DNA from: Halomarina oriensis
Lineage (GTDB): Archaea > Halobacteriota > Halobacteria > Halobacteriales > Haloarculaceae
NCBI RefSeq assembly: GCF_009791395.1
Contig: NZ_WSZK01000015.1
Span: 62,001 to 126,000, forward strand
DNA: 64,000 nucleotides
Direction: 5' to 3'
Below are positions 33,830 to 42,367 of the stretch, in pieces. The notes under the pieces are model-generated. The model did no database searches and was not told where the DNA came from. It saw only the letters and a list, made by a program, of their open reading frames with translations. Position numbers and translations under genes: made by a program. Positions within the stretch are counted from its first letter, which is position 1. The number at the start of each line of letters is the position of its first letter.

Positions 33830-35239
33830 TCAGCGGTCGCCGGCCGGTTCGACGTTGACGTTGCTCCGGAGCAGGTTCTCGGGGTCGTACGTCGCCTTCA
33901 GGGCGGCGAGGCGGTCGTAGTTCTCGCCGTAGGCCATCCGGCCACGCTCCTCGGCGTCGACGGGGCCGGGGAAACCGGGGTAGGACCCGTCGACGCAGTG
34001 CGGTCCGAGCGCCTCCCAGTGACGTTCGGCCCACGCACGGTTCTCGGTGTCGGCCTCGGGGTCGTCCCACGCCGCGTCGACGGTGATCATGAACTCGGCG
34101 TCGCGGTAGCCGAAGGCGGTCCCGTCCTCGTCGACGTCACGTATCGCGCCGCCGAGGTGCCAGATACCCAGTTCCGACTCCAGAGACGGTGCGTCGGCGA
34201 ACGCGTCGGTCACGACGTCGACGACGTCCTCGGAGAGGTCGTCCGCGTACAGCGAGTGCCAGGCGTACCGGCGGCCGTCCGGGAACAGGTCACGAGCGAC
34301 CTCGTGGACCGCTGCGAGCGGCATCGGTCCGCTCATGTCCATCAGTGGCTCGCCGAGTTCGCGGAGCGGCGCGAGCGCGCGTTCGCCGTCCTCGACCGCT
34401 CCGGCGTAGACGCTGAAGACCATGACGACCGGCGCGCCGTGTGCCTCCGGCGGGACCATGGCGAGCGGCGGCACGTGCATGACGACGACGAGCGTCGTCG
34501 CCTCGCGTGGAGCGTCCTCGCTCCACTCGCGGAACCGTCGGAGGACGTCGTCTGCGGCGTCGGCCGGGTAGACGACCTGTGCGATCATCACCTCGGGACC
34601 GACCTCCACGAGGTCGAACTCGAAGGCCGTCACGACGCCGAAGTTGGGGCCACCGCCGCGAACTCCCCAGAACAGGTCGGGGTTCTCCTCGGGACTGGCG
34701 CGGAGGACGGTCCCCTCGACGGTGACGAGTTCGACCGCCCGGAGGTGGTCGACGCCGAGGCCGTGGGCACGGCGAAGCCAGCCGATGCCGCCGCCGAGCG
34801 TCGACCCCGCGATGCCGTTCTGGGCCGCAGAGCCGACGATAGGCGCGAGACCGTACTCCTGAGCGGGGTCGAGGACGTCGCTCACGCGAGCGCCCGGACC
34901 GACGCGGGCGACCCGCGCGTCGGGGTCGATGCTCACCCCCGTCATCCCGCTCAGGTCGACGACGAGGCCGTCGTCGACGAGGGCGCTCCCGGTGACGTGG
35001 TGACCGCCGCCACGAACGCCGAGCGGGAGGCCCTGTTCGCGGGCGAACGTGACGGCCGTCGAGACGTCGTCGGTGCTGACGGCGCGGACGACGAGCGCGG
35101 GGCGCTTCTCGACCGCCCCGTTCCAGAGCGAGCACGCCTCCTCGTACGCCGCGTCGGACGGCGTGACGACGTCGCCGTCGACGGCGGCACGGAGTTCGGA
35201 GACGAGCGACTCACTGGGAGTTCGGGTTGCGTATTCCAT
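33830..35239 (-). CDS. FAD-binding oxidoreductase of the berberine-bridge-enzyme type
   Basis: A 469-residue flavoprotein of the PCMH/VAO fold. The FAD-linking His is in GVRGGGHHVTGSALVDDG. The second covalent site (Cys in bicovalent enzymes) is not conserved: the loop reads GSAAQNGIAGSTLGGGIGWL. The C-terminal BBE segment is complete (YGENYDRLAALKATYDPENL). I chose ATG 35239 over GTG 35248. There is no twin-arginine signal, so it is probably cytosolic. Such enzymes oxidise sugars or aromatic alcohols with oxygen. Confidence 0.9.
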   Translation of the reverse strand: MEYATRTPSESLVSELRAAVDGDVVTPSDAAYEEACSLWNGAVEKRPALVVRAVSTDDVSTAVTFAREQGLPLGVRGGGHHVTGSALVDDGLVVDLSGMTGVSIDPDARVARVGPGARVSDVLDPAQEYGLAPIVGSAAQNGIAGSTLGGGIGWLRRAHGLGVDHLRAVELVTVEGTVLRASPEENPDLFWGVRGGGPNFGVVTAFEFDLVEVGPEVMIAQVVYPADAADDVLRRFREWSEDAPREATTLVVVMHVPPLAMVPPEAHGAPVVMVFSVYAGAVEDGERALAPLRELGEPLMDMSGPMPLAAVHEVARDLFPDGRRYAWHSLYADDLSEDVVDVVTDAFADAPSLESELGIWHLGGAIRDVDEDGTAFGYRDAEFMITVDAAWDDPEADTENRAWAERHWEALGPHCVDGSYPGFPGPVDAEERGRMAYGENYDRLAALKATYDPENLLRSNVNVEPAGDR

Positions 35240-35376
35240 CGGTATCACTGCCCAGACGGGCGGCCAGTAGACTGGACGGGAGACGTTGGCTGGAAACCGT
35301 CTTAGCCCTGCTGTGACAGATTATATCCTCGGGGACGTGCGTCGAGCCACGCGACGGCGTGGGGCGTTCTCCACGC

Positions 35377-36114
35377 TCAGAAACACGAGTCGAGGTCGCG
35401 CTCGCCGACGATTCGCCGGAGTTCGTCGGTCTCGCTCGCGTCGAATCGCATCGGCCGTCGCCACCACGGCCCCTTCCCCGAATCGCTCGACAGGTCCGTG
35501 ACGAGACGGTTCGCGTCGGTTCCGGCGTCCTGCCCGGAGAGCGGTACTGCGCGGTCGAACAGCCGTGAGCGCTCCTCGTCGCCGAGAATCAGGACGTCCG
35601 CGTCGAACTGCTCGCGGCGGACGTGCGCGTTCGTCCGGAAGGGGGCGCGTTCCGTCTCCGCCATCCCGCGATACTCCTCGCCCGTCACCGCGTCGCGGGC
35701 GAGACACATCGCGCCGACGAGGTACGCCCCCCAGCGCGGCGACTGCCACCACGCCGGGTCGCCCTGCTGGCTCAGTGTCGCGTAGAAGAACAGCCAGTCA
35801 CCCCGTCGGAGTTCCGAGAGCGGCCGGGCCTTCACGCCGTGTTCGTCGCCGTAGGTGTAGCGCTCGCCGCCGGCTTCGGGGAACTCCGGGTCGAAGTGCA
35901 TCGGCGTGTCGGCGACACTGCTCACGTCCGTCTCGACGTCGAGGTCGGCGTAGGTCGGAACCGCCTCTCGGGTCGGTTTCGTCTCGGGTATCGGGACGTA
36001 CTCGAACGTGCCGTCGGGGAAGACGGGGCCGCGAAAGCCCGGTTGATTGGTGTTCGCGGCGACGTTGATGGCGACCGCCCGTCGGTCGCGGTCGGCAGGT
36101 GACTCGTCGCTCAT
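35377..36114 (-). CDS. Probable Nmad3-family nucleotide-modification protein
   Basis: A 245-residue protein. The N-terminus reads AINVAANTNQPGFRGPVFPD followed by GTFEYVPIPET, which strongly resembles the start of the Nmad3 (nucleotide-modification-associated domain 3) family (..G..GPIF.DG.FEYIPIP). Further in are HFDPEFPEAGGERYTYGDE, LRRGDWLFFYATLS and VGAMCLARDAVTG. The family was defined computationally near DNA-base modification systems; its chemistry is unknown. The gene is coupled to the sugar dehydrogenase upstream by a TGATG overlap (start ATG 36114), and no methylase or restriction gene is adjacent. Confidence 0.7.
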   Translation of the reverse strand: MSDESPADRDRRAVAINVAANTNQPGFRGPVFPDGTFEYVPIPETKPTREAVPTYADLDVETDVSSVADTPMHFDPEFPEAGGERYTYGDEHGVKARPLSELRRGDWLFFYATLSQQGDPAWWQSPRWGAYLVGAMCLARDAVTGEEYRGMAETERAPFRTNAHVRREQFDADVLILGDEERSRLFDRAVPLSGQDAGTDANRLVTDLSSDSGKGPWWRRPMRFDASETDELRRIVGERDLDSCF

Positions 36115-37250
36115 CACTCCCCCTCGGGGCGAAACCGGAGCAGTCGGTCGTCGCCGTCGCCCGGACTGCCCCGCCCGTCGCGGTTGCTCGTCGTCGCGTA
36201 GAGGTGGCCGTCCGGACCGACGATGGTCGTCCGGAGGCGACCGAACTCGCCGTCGAACAGTCGTTCGTCGAGGGTGACGTCGTCGCTCCCGTCCAGTCGA
36301 ACCCGGTGGAGGTGCGTCCCCGAGAGCGTCCCGAAGAAGAAGTCACCCTGCCACGCGGTGACGCCACCGTCGTCGGGGTACCGGGCGAGTCCGCCGGGGG
36401 CGATGGTGGGGGTGTAGCTCGACAGCGCGGGGACGAACCGGTCGTCCTCACCGGACTCGACCCCGCGGACGACCGGCCAGCCGTAGTTCTCGCCGGCGCG
36501 GAGTCGGTTGACCTCGTCGTCGGTGTCCGGGCCGTGTTCGGTCTGGTAGAGCGACTCGCCGTCCGCACCGACCGCCAGTCCCTGCGGGTTCCGGTGGCCG
36601 TAGGTGAACACGGCGGGGTGGCCCACGTCGGGGTTCTCCGGATGCGGTTCGCCGTCGAAGGTGAGTCCGAGAACCGACCCGTTGAGCGTCTCGGGGTCCT
36701 GTGCGAGGTCCGCGTCGGTGGCGTCGCCCGCGGTGACGTACAGCGTGTCGTCGTGGACGAGCAGTCGACCGCCGTCGTGGTATCGTGCGCCGGGGATGTC
36801 CTCGAACATCGGCTCGCTCGCCCAGTCGTCGTCGACGGCGTGGCGGAGCACGCGGTTCTTCGTCCCGCCGTCCTCGTACGTCTGGACGGTGAACGCGACC
36901 GACGCGTCGTCGGGGTGGAAAGCGAGGCCCATCAGACCGCCCTCGCCGCGCGTACCGGTGCCCTCGGGTTCGGCGACCACCGTCGTCTCGCCGTCGGCGA
37001 GGTGGACGACGCGCCCCGGCCGTTCGGTGAGAAACAGGTCGGCGGGGTCGTCGCCGGGCCACGCGACCCCCCACGGCACTTCGAGGTCGCTGGCGACCGT
37101 CTCGGCGACGACCCGCTGACCGTCGTCGGCCGTGGTGGTCGCGGTGCCGCCCTCGGCGGTCGGCGGGTCTGACTGGAGACAGCCAGCGACACCGGTGACG
37201 GTTCCGAGAGCGCCCGTACCGACGACCCGGAGGAAGGTTCGCCTGTCCAT
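36114..37250 (-). CDS. PQQ-dependent aldose sugar dehydrogenase, exported lipoprotein
   Basis: A 378-residue beta-propeller dehydrogenase of the soluble glucose dehydrogenase family. The N-terminus MDRRTFLRVVGTGALG is a twin-arginine signal followed by a lipobox (VAGCLQSD), so the protein is exported and anchored by a lipid. Propeller and active-site motifs include VPWGVAWPGDD, GEGGLMGLAFHPDD, ARYHDGGRLLVHDDTLYV, YGHRNPQGLAV and QTEHGPDTDDEVNRL. It oxidises extracellular sugars. The start at ATG 37250 is fixed by the signal peptide. The gene downstream is the Nmad3-like one. Confidence 0.9.
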   Translation of the reverse strand: MDRRTFLRVVGTGALGTVTGVAGCLQSDPPTAEGGTATTTADDGQRVVAETVASDLEVPWGVAWPGDDPADLFLTERPGRVVHLADGETTVVAEPEGTGTRGEGGLMGLAFHPDDASVAFTVQTYEDGGTKNRVLRHAVDDDWASEPMFEDIPGARYHDGGRLLVHDDTLYVTAGDATDADLAQDPETLNGSVLGLTFDGEPHPENPDVGHPAVFTYGHRNPQGLAVGADGESLYQTEHGPDTDDEVNRLRAGENYGWPVVRGVESGEDDRFVPALSSYTPTIAPGGLARYPDDGGVTAWQGDFFFGTLSGTHLHRVRLDGSDDVTLDERLFDGEFGRLRTTIVGPDGHLYATTSNRDGRGSPGDGDDRLLRFRPEGE

Positions 37251-37326
37251 ACCGTTCGTTGGGCCGAACGGGCAAAAGGTCGTTCGTCGTGTGTGTCGAG
37301 CGAGAAACGACCGACGGGACGTCCGA

Positions 37327-38268
37327 CTACCGTGGACGTCGGTCGGTCGCGGGACTGTGCGGGTCGACGGGAGCACCGACGCCACGGCCGAACTCGTCGA
37401 AGACGTCGAGGTCGTCGGGCAGGTCGTACGGTATCTCTCGGTCGCCCTGGTGGTTGATGAGTTTCCCGTCCTCGGGCACCGGGTCCGCGACGTCCTCGAA
37501 GCCGGGCTTGACGGAGATGGACCGGGCGGGCATCCCGACGGCGACGTGGTGGGCCGGAACGTCGCCCTGCACCACGGCCCGTGCGCCGACGACGCTGTTC
37601 TCGCCGACCCGACAGCCGGCGCGGACCATCGCGTCGTAGGTGACCCGCGCGTCGTCCTCGACGACGGTGTGGAAGTTGCTCACCTCGGTCTGGTCGACGA
37701 TGTCGTGGTCGTGGCTGTAGAGGTGGACGCCGTCCGACAGCGAGACGCGCGACCCGACGTCGAGGCGACCCCGGTCGTCGAGGTGGACGTCGTCGTGGAC
37801 GACCGTGTTGTCGCCGACGGTGATGTTGTGACCGTACGAGAAGGTGATACCCTTGAACAGGCGGAGGTTCTCGCCGGCCTCCTCGAACAGGTGGTCGGCG
37901 AGCATCTGGCGGAACTTCAGCGCGAAGTCGACGTTGTCGGCCATCGGCGTCGCGTCGAACTGTCGCCAGAGCCACTGGAGGTGTTTCGAGCGCTTGAACC
38001 GCTGTTCGTCCTTCTCGGCGTAGTACTCGGCCTCGACGGTGGCGTTGCAGGGGTCGTAGCCCTGGAGGCGGACGCGCTCGGCGGGCGAGACGTCCTCGCC
38101 CGCCTGCCAGCGCTCCCAGGCCTCGCGGTCACCGTAGAGGTCGACGAGCACGTCACGAACTACGTCACACGTGTCCTCGGGACCCGACAGTCGCTCGTCC
38201 ACTTCGCTCAGGAACGCCTGCAACCCCGCTTCGGCGTCCGGCGGCAGTGAGACGTGCCGTTTCGTCAT
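37327..38268 (-). CDS. Hexapeptide-repeat sugar acetyltransferase
   Basis: A 313-residue acyltransferase. The N-terminal half includes a maltose-acetyltransferase-like cap (YYAEKDEQRFKRSKHLQWLW). The left-handed beta-helix is built of hexapeptide repeats from about 165 (NITVGDNTVVHDDVHLDD, VSLSDGVHLYSHDH, VRAGCRVGENSVVGARAVV) and ends with VAVGMPARSISVKPGF. SHDHD supplies the catalytic His region. The start was set at ATG 38268 (MTKRHVSLPPDAE). Its target sugar is unknown. Confidence 0.85.
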   Translation of the reverse strand: MTKRHVSLPPDAEAGLQAFLSEVDERLSGPEDTCDVVRDVLVDLYGDREAWERWQAGEDVSPAERVRLQGYDPCNATVEAEYYAEKDEQRFKRSKHLQWLWRQFDATPMADNVDFALKFRQMLADHLFEEAGENLRLFKGITFSYGHNITVGDNTVVHDDVHLDDRGRLDVGSRVSLSDGVHLYSHDHDIVDQTEVSNFHTVVEDDARVTYDAMVRAGCRVGENSVVGARAVVQGDVPAHHVAVGMPARSISVKPGFEDVADPVPEDGKLINHQGDREIPYDLPDDLDVFDEFGRGVGAPVDPHSPATDRRPR

Positions 38269-38461
38269 GGGACCGAGTTGGGACGGTGCGGGCATAGGGG
38301 TTTCTGTTGCACGAATCACACAACACCGCTCGAGACTGCCGCCGGTAGCCCCGTCGGCCGCGTCACGGCCGGGCCTGTGACACGTGACCGACGACCCCCG
38401 GCGACACCGAGGACGGACCGCAACCGCACCCCATAAGTCCTTCAGTCCGCTAGGCTCGTCC

Positions 38462-39559
38462 ATGCACTACCGCACACTCGGCGACTCGGGCGTCGAGGTC
38501 AGTGAGGTCGGGTTCGGCGCGTGGGTCGTCGGCACCGACTGGTGGGGTGACCGTTCCGAGGACGACGCGAAGGAGATGCTCCGGTTTGCACTCGACCAGG
38601 GCATCACCTACTTCGACACGGGCGACGTCTACGGCCACGGTCGCTCCGAGGAACTCGTCGGCGAGGCGCTGGCGGACGTCCGCGACGAGGTGACCATCGC
38701 CACGAAGGTCGGCTACGACTTCTACAACAACCCGCAGGCCGGCCACGGCGAACTCCCGAAGGAGATGGACGCCGACTACCTCCGCGAGGCGTTCGAGAAG
38801 TCGCTGGACCGACTCGACACCGACTACGTCGACGTCCTCCAGTTGCACAACGCGAACGTCGGCGAGGTTGACGAGGAGGTACTCGAACTGCTCGACGAAC
38901 TGCGCGAGGAGGGCAGGGTCGACGCCGTCGGCTGGGCGCTCGGTCCCTCCATCGGCTGGCTCGCCGAAGGTGACGCCGCGGTCGAACACGACTTCGACGC
39001 CGTCCAGACCGTCTTCAACCTCTTCGAGCAGGTGCCCGGACAGCACTTCATCGAGACCATCCGCGAGAGCGACGCCGACACGAGCCTCGTCGCTCGCGTC
39101 CCGCACTCGTCGGGCCTGCTCAACGAGCAGGTCCGGCCCGACACCGAACTCGAAGAGGGGGACCACCGCGGGTTCCGCCCCGACGCCTGGTACGAGACGG
39201 GGTGGGAGAAACTGGAGAACCTCCGATTCCTCGAACGTCGCACCGAGCACGGGTCGACCGACTCCCGGACGGGGGCCGAGAACGACGGCGAGCGCACGAT
39301 GGCACAGGCGGCCATCCAGTGGCTCCTGAGCCACGACGAGGTGGCGTCGGTGACGCCGACGTTCCGCACCCGCGAGGACATCGAGGAGTGGGCGGCCGCC
39401 AGCGAGACGCCGCCGCTGACGCCCGGCGAGGCCGAACGCGTCGAGGAACTGTACGAGCAGAACTTCGGTGTCGACCGCGACGACGGGATGGACTCGCTGC
39501 GCTCGTCGGTCGAAGGGACGGACCTGGAGGGCACCGGCATGCAGTGGGCCGGTCGCTGA
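38462..39559 (+). CDS. Aldo/keto reductase
   Basis: A 365-residue NADPH-dependent reductase with a (beta/alpha)8 barrel. The catalytic tetrad is present: Asp and Tyr in YFDTGDVYGHGRSEEL, Lys in IATKVGYDF and His in VLQLHNANV. The NADPH-binding C-terminal part has AQAAIQWLLSHDEVASVTPTF. An insertion near residues 225-285 (ELEEGDHRGFRPDAWYETGW) is typical of haloarchaeal AKR members. The start ATG 38462 follows a leaderless-style AT-containing stretch (CATAAGTCC). The substrate is unknown. Confidence 0.9.
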   Translation: MHYRTLGDSGVEVSEVGFGAWVVGTDWWGDRSEDDAKEMLRFALDQGITYFDTGDVYGHGRSEELVGEALADVRDEVTIATKVGYDFYNNPQAGHGELPKEMDADYLREAFEKSLDRLDTDYVDVLQLHNANVGEVDEEVLELLDELREEGRVDAVGWALGPSIGWLAEGDAAVEHDFDAVQTVFNLFEQVPGQHFIETIRESDADTSLVARVPHSSGLLNEQVRPDTELEEGDHRGFRPDAWYETGWEKLENLRFLERRTEHGSTDSRTGAENDGERTMAQAAIQWLLSHDEVASVTPTFRTREDIEEWAAASETPPLTPGEAERVEELYEQNFGVDRDDGMDSLRSSVEGTDLEGTGMQWAGR

Positions 39560-39586
39560 GGACGGGTCGCGTTCGACTGTCGGCCC

Positions 39587-39799
39587 CTATCGCCGGAGGA
39601 GTCGACTTCTCGGGAACACCACGCCGTAGGCGACGAGCATCGCAGGCAGAAGAGCGACTCTGTAGCTATCCAGCACTATCCACCCGCTCGGGAGGAAGAC
39701 TACGACGAGCATGCCCGTCCCGACGGCGAACCACGTGACCTGTGTGACCACGAGGACGACGGCGAGGCGGCCAGGCACACCGTACCGGTCGTCAGCCAC
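39587..39799 (-). CDS. Small membrane protein, or C-terminal part of an interrupted gene
   Basis: Seventy residues from GTG 39799 with two membrane helices (VVLVVTQVTWFAVGTGMLVVV and ALLPAMLVAYGVVF). The same frame is open upstream as far as the TGA at 39974 and encodes a third helix (LTGLLLVLLTLAVVVYVVH) and a credible soluble segment, but contains no ATG, GTG or TTG before 39799. It is therefore probably the tail of the preceding 130-residue frame, separated by one in-frame stop. Confidence 0.5.
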   Translation of the reverse strand: MADDRYGVPGRLAVVLVVTQVTWFAVGTGMLVVVFLPSGWIVLDSYRVALLPAMLVAYGVVFPRSRLLRR

Positions 39800-39973
39800 C
39801 GACAGCCATCGCTGAACTGGCCGACTCGTTCGGTGGACGACGTAGACGACGACGGCGAGCGTCAGCAGGACGAGGAGGAGTCCGGTGAGGTCCGCCGGGA
39901 GGACGCTCCGGTCGGGTCCTACTTGCAGAGAGAGTTTCTCGACCGAGAACCGATAGGTTCTCTGTCTCGAATC

Positions 39974-40366
39974 TCACGGCCACCCTAACCCCGGCAGACT
40001 CGACAGAACGCCGCCGTGAGCGAACGGCGAGTCGGCGACCGTCAGCAGTTCGGGGGCCGTGAGGGAGTCGAGTAACGACACGAACTCGCTTCGGGAGCCA
40101 CCGCCGTCGTAGTCGGTGACGTTCCACGGCGGCCAGATGGTGAGTCGTTCGAACCCGCGGTTCGGGTCGTGGCGGACGTAGACGTCCGCGAGGCCGTCGT
40201 GGCCGACGAGACAGAGATCACCGCTACAGACTCGGAGCGTCTCCACGAGGTCCACGCTCGCCGCCGTGTCGAGCGTGTCCTGCTGGACCGCCTCCCAGAC
40301 CGTCCGGCAGGCCCGCTGGTCGGAGCTGTCGAGGAGAACCTCTCGCACCGTCGTCGCCCCTGACAT
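39974..40366 (-). CDS. Uncharacterised protein ending at an in-frame TGA
   Basis: A 130-residue acidic protein of unknown function, starting at ATG 40366 (MSGATTVREVLLDSSDQRAC). It contains VCSGDLCLVGHDGLADVYVR and WPPWNVTDYDGGGS and no membrane helix. It stops at TGA 39976-39974 after LPGLGWP, using a rare TTA codon just before. The frame continues open for about 128 codons with three predicted membrane helices. The full-length product would be about 260 residues with a C-terminal membrane domain. It is either a recent nonsense mutation, a sequence error or readthrough. Confidence 0.6.
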   Translation of the reverse strand: MSGATTVREVLLDSSDQRACRTVWEAVQQDTLDTAASVDLVETLRVCSGDLCLVGHDGLADVYVRHDPNRGFERLTIWPPWNVTDYDGGGSRSEFVSLLDSLTAPELLTVADSPFAHGGVLSSLPGLGWP

Positions 40367-40502
40367 GGGACCACACACGACCGAGTCGGAGATAAACCGT
40401 CGGGTCGGTCCGGCGTGTGAGCGGAGCGACTCCGAGACGGCACGCGAACCCGACCCCGTTCTCGGGGCTATCCTTTTTACGACCGCCGTGGGAGAGAGAC
40501 GC

Positions 40503-41168
40503 ATGAAGTTCGTCATCGCTGGCTACGGCCGTGTCGGGATTCGGACCGCGGACATCCTCGGCTCGGAGGGCCACGACGTCACCATCGTCGACAACGACCC
40601 CGAGAAGGTCGAGCGCGCCGAGTCAGCGGGGTTCGACGCGTTCTTCGGCGAGGGAGACGACGAGGAGACGCTCCGGGAGGCGGGACTGGAGACGGCCGAC
40701 GCGCTCGGCGGCCTCACCGGCGACCTGAACACCAACCTCAGCGCGTGTGTCATCGGCGACGCCTACGACTGCCGGACCGTGATGCGCATCGACGACGACT
40801 ACCACGCCGACATCTACGAGAAGTACGCCGCGGAGGTCGACGAGGTCATCTACCCCGAACGACTCGGCGCGGCCGGAGCGAAGACCGCACTGCTCGGCGG
40901 TGACTTCGACGTGCTCGGAGACCTCACCGAGAGCCTCTCGGCGGCGAGCGTCGTCGTCGGGGCGGACGCCGACGTGGTGGGCCAGCGCGTCGTCGAGGTC
41001 GAGGTGCCCGACGGGGTGCTCATCTACGCCCACGGGAGCGCGAACGAACCGATGACCATCCCGCTGCCCCAGACCGAAATCGGCGTCGGCGACGAGATCG
41101 CGTTCATCGCGGAACCCGACCTGGTCGCCTCGGTGCGAGCGCAGTTGAGCGGCGAAGCGGCCCTCTGA
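40503..41168 (+). CDS. trkA: TrkA-type NAD-binding potassium-transport regulator
   Basis: A 221-residue cytosolic RCK protein. The TrkA-N Rossmann motif is VIAGYGRVGIRTADILGSEG with NAD-ribose Asp in VTIVDNDPEKVERAE. After this come a typical RCK strand-helix region and a C-terminal TrkA-C domain (VEVPDGVLIYAHGS, IGVGDEIAFIAEPD). It gates or regulates potassium uptake through TrkH-like channels, important for salt-in haloarchaea. No channel gene is adjacent. ATG 40503 is preceded by CTTTTTACG, a typical leaderless promoter. Confidence 0.9.
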   Translation: MKFVIAGYGRVGIRTADILGSEGHDVTIVDNDPEKVERAESAGFDAFFGEGDDEETLREAGLETADALGGLTGDLNTNLSACVIGDAYDCRTVMRIDDDYHADIYEKYAAEVDEVIYPERLGAAGAKTALLGGDFDVLGDLTESLSAASVVVGADADVVGQRVVEVEVPDGVLIYAHGSANEPMTIPLPQTEIGVGDEIAFIAEPDLVASVRAQLSGEAAL

Positions 41169-41466
41169 GGACGGCCACGTCGCTCGGGGACCGGTGTCGA
41201 AGGTGGAAGTGGGGGAGTGCCGGCGTGTGCCCGAGACACGCCGACGGACGCCTGTGTGCCCTCGAAACGCCGGGCGCGCGGTGGGGAGGATGGGGACGAG
41301 ACCGCAGCGCGCGCCCGGTTCGGGGATGTATCGGTTGGGACTTAAATCCGCGTCAGACGCGCGTATGCCGCAGTCTGTTCGGCTCACGTGACTCACGCTC
41401 GCGGCGTCGCGTCACCCGTCGAGGGGTCGGGGGGAGATTGAAGCGACCGGCCCCCGAGGCGAGCGT
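41169..41466. other. Gene-free stretch with a TATA-like box
   Basis: About 300 bases without a supported gene. A TTAAAT box occurs near 41342. The open frame at 41225-41494 is basic and low-complexity and is not a convincing protein. Confidence 0.5.
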
Positions 41467-42334
41467 ATGCACGGGACAGGCGTTCCGCTGGTGACCCCCT
41501 TCGAGGAGGACGGCACGGTCGACGAGACGGCGGTGGGCGACGTCGTGGAGTGGCTGGAGGCACGCGGTGTCGACTTCCTCGTCCCCTGTGGGTCGACGAG
41601 CGAGGCACCGCTCATGAGCCCGGACGAACGCGCTCGGGTGACGGAACTGGTCTGTGCGGCAGCCAGCGTCCCCGTCCTCGCCGGGACGGGACACCCCGGA
41701 CGGGCCGCGACGGCCGACCAGACGGAGCGGGCCGCCGCCGCCGGCGCGGACGCCGCACTCGTCGTCACACCGTTCTTCTACGACCACGACCAGGCCGCCC
41801 TCCAGCGGTACTACGAGGCCGTCGCGGACGAGAGTCCGATTCCCGTCTACCTCTACAGCGTGCCGAAGTTCACGGACGTGGCGCTCGCTCCCGAGACGGT
41901 CGAGACGCTCGCCGAACACCCGAACGTCGCCGGGATGAAGGATTCGAGCGGCGACGTCGGGACGTTCCAGCGACTTCGTCGGCGAACGCCGGCGGAGTTC
42001 GACCTGCTCGTCGGGAGCGGGAGCGTCTACGCGCCGGCGCTCGACGCGGGGGGGCGACGGCGGCATCCTCGCGCTGGCGAACGTCGTCCCCGAGGCGGCG
42101 AGCGAGGTGTACGATACCCACCGCGAGTACGGCGAGAACGCCCGCGAGTTGGGAGCGGAACTGGTCGAACTGAACGTCGCCGTCACCGACACCTACGGCG
42201 TGCCGGGGCTGAAGGCCGCGATGCGGGACCGTGGCGCGCCCGCGGGCCACCCGCGGGCCCCGTTCGACGACGTGTCGGTCGCGGTCCGCGAGGAGCTCAC
42301 CGAACTGGTCGACGACGCGCTGACGCTGGTCTGA
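41467..42334 (+). pseudogene. Dihydrodipicolinate-synthase-family aldolase, frameshifted at a G7 run
   Basis: A DapA/KDG-aldolase superfamily protein split by a frameshift. The first frame (about 197 residues) has VPCGSTSEAPLMSPDER, the Tyr of VYLYSVPKF and the Schiff-base Lys in VAGMKDSSGDVG, then LVGSGSVYAPALDAG. At the run of seven G (42048-42054) the frame is lost. With six G the protein continues GGDGGILALANVVPEAASEV and ends at 42334 (YGVPGLKAAMRDRG), giving a normal length near 289. The substrate is likely a 2-keto-3-deoxy acid or pyruvate-derived. A homopolymer error is as likely as a true lesion. Confidence 0.85.
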
Positions 42335-42367
42335 GCGTCCCCGCCAGGAGGGACGGACGGCGCGAAC

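Noticed and set aside
41225-41494. Frame with the peptide GWDLNPRQTR near a TTAAAT box
   Set aside because: Peptides of this type arise often from spurious frames near tRNA- or regulatory-like DNA; no cloverleaf could be folded here and no protein family fits.
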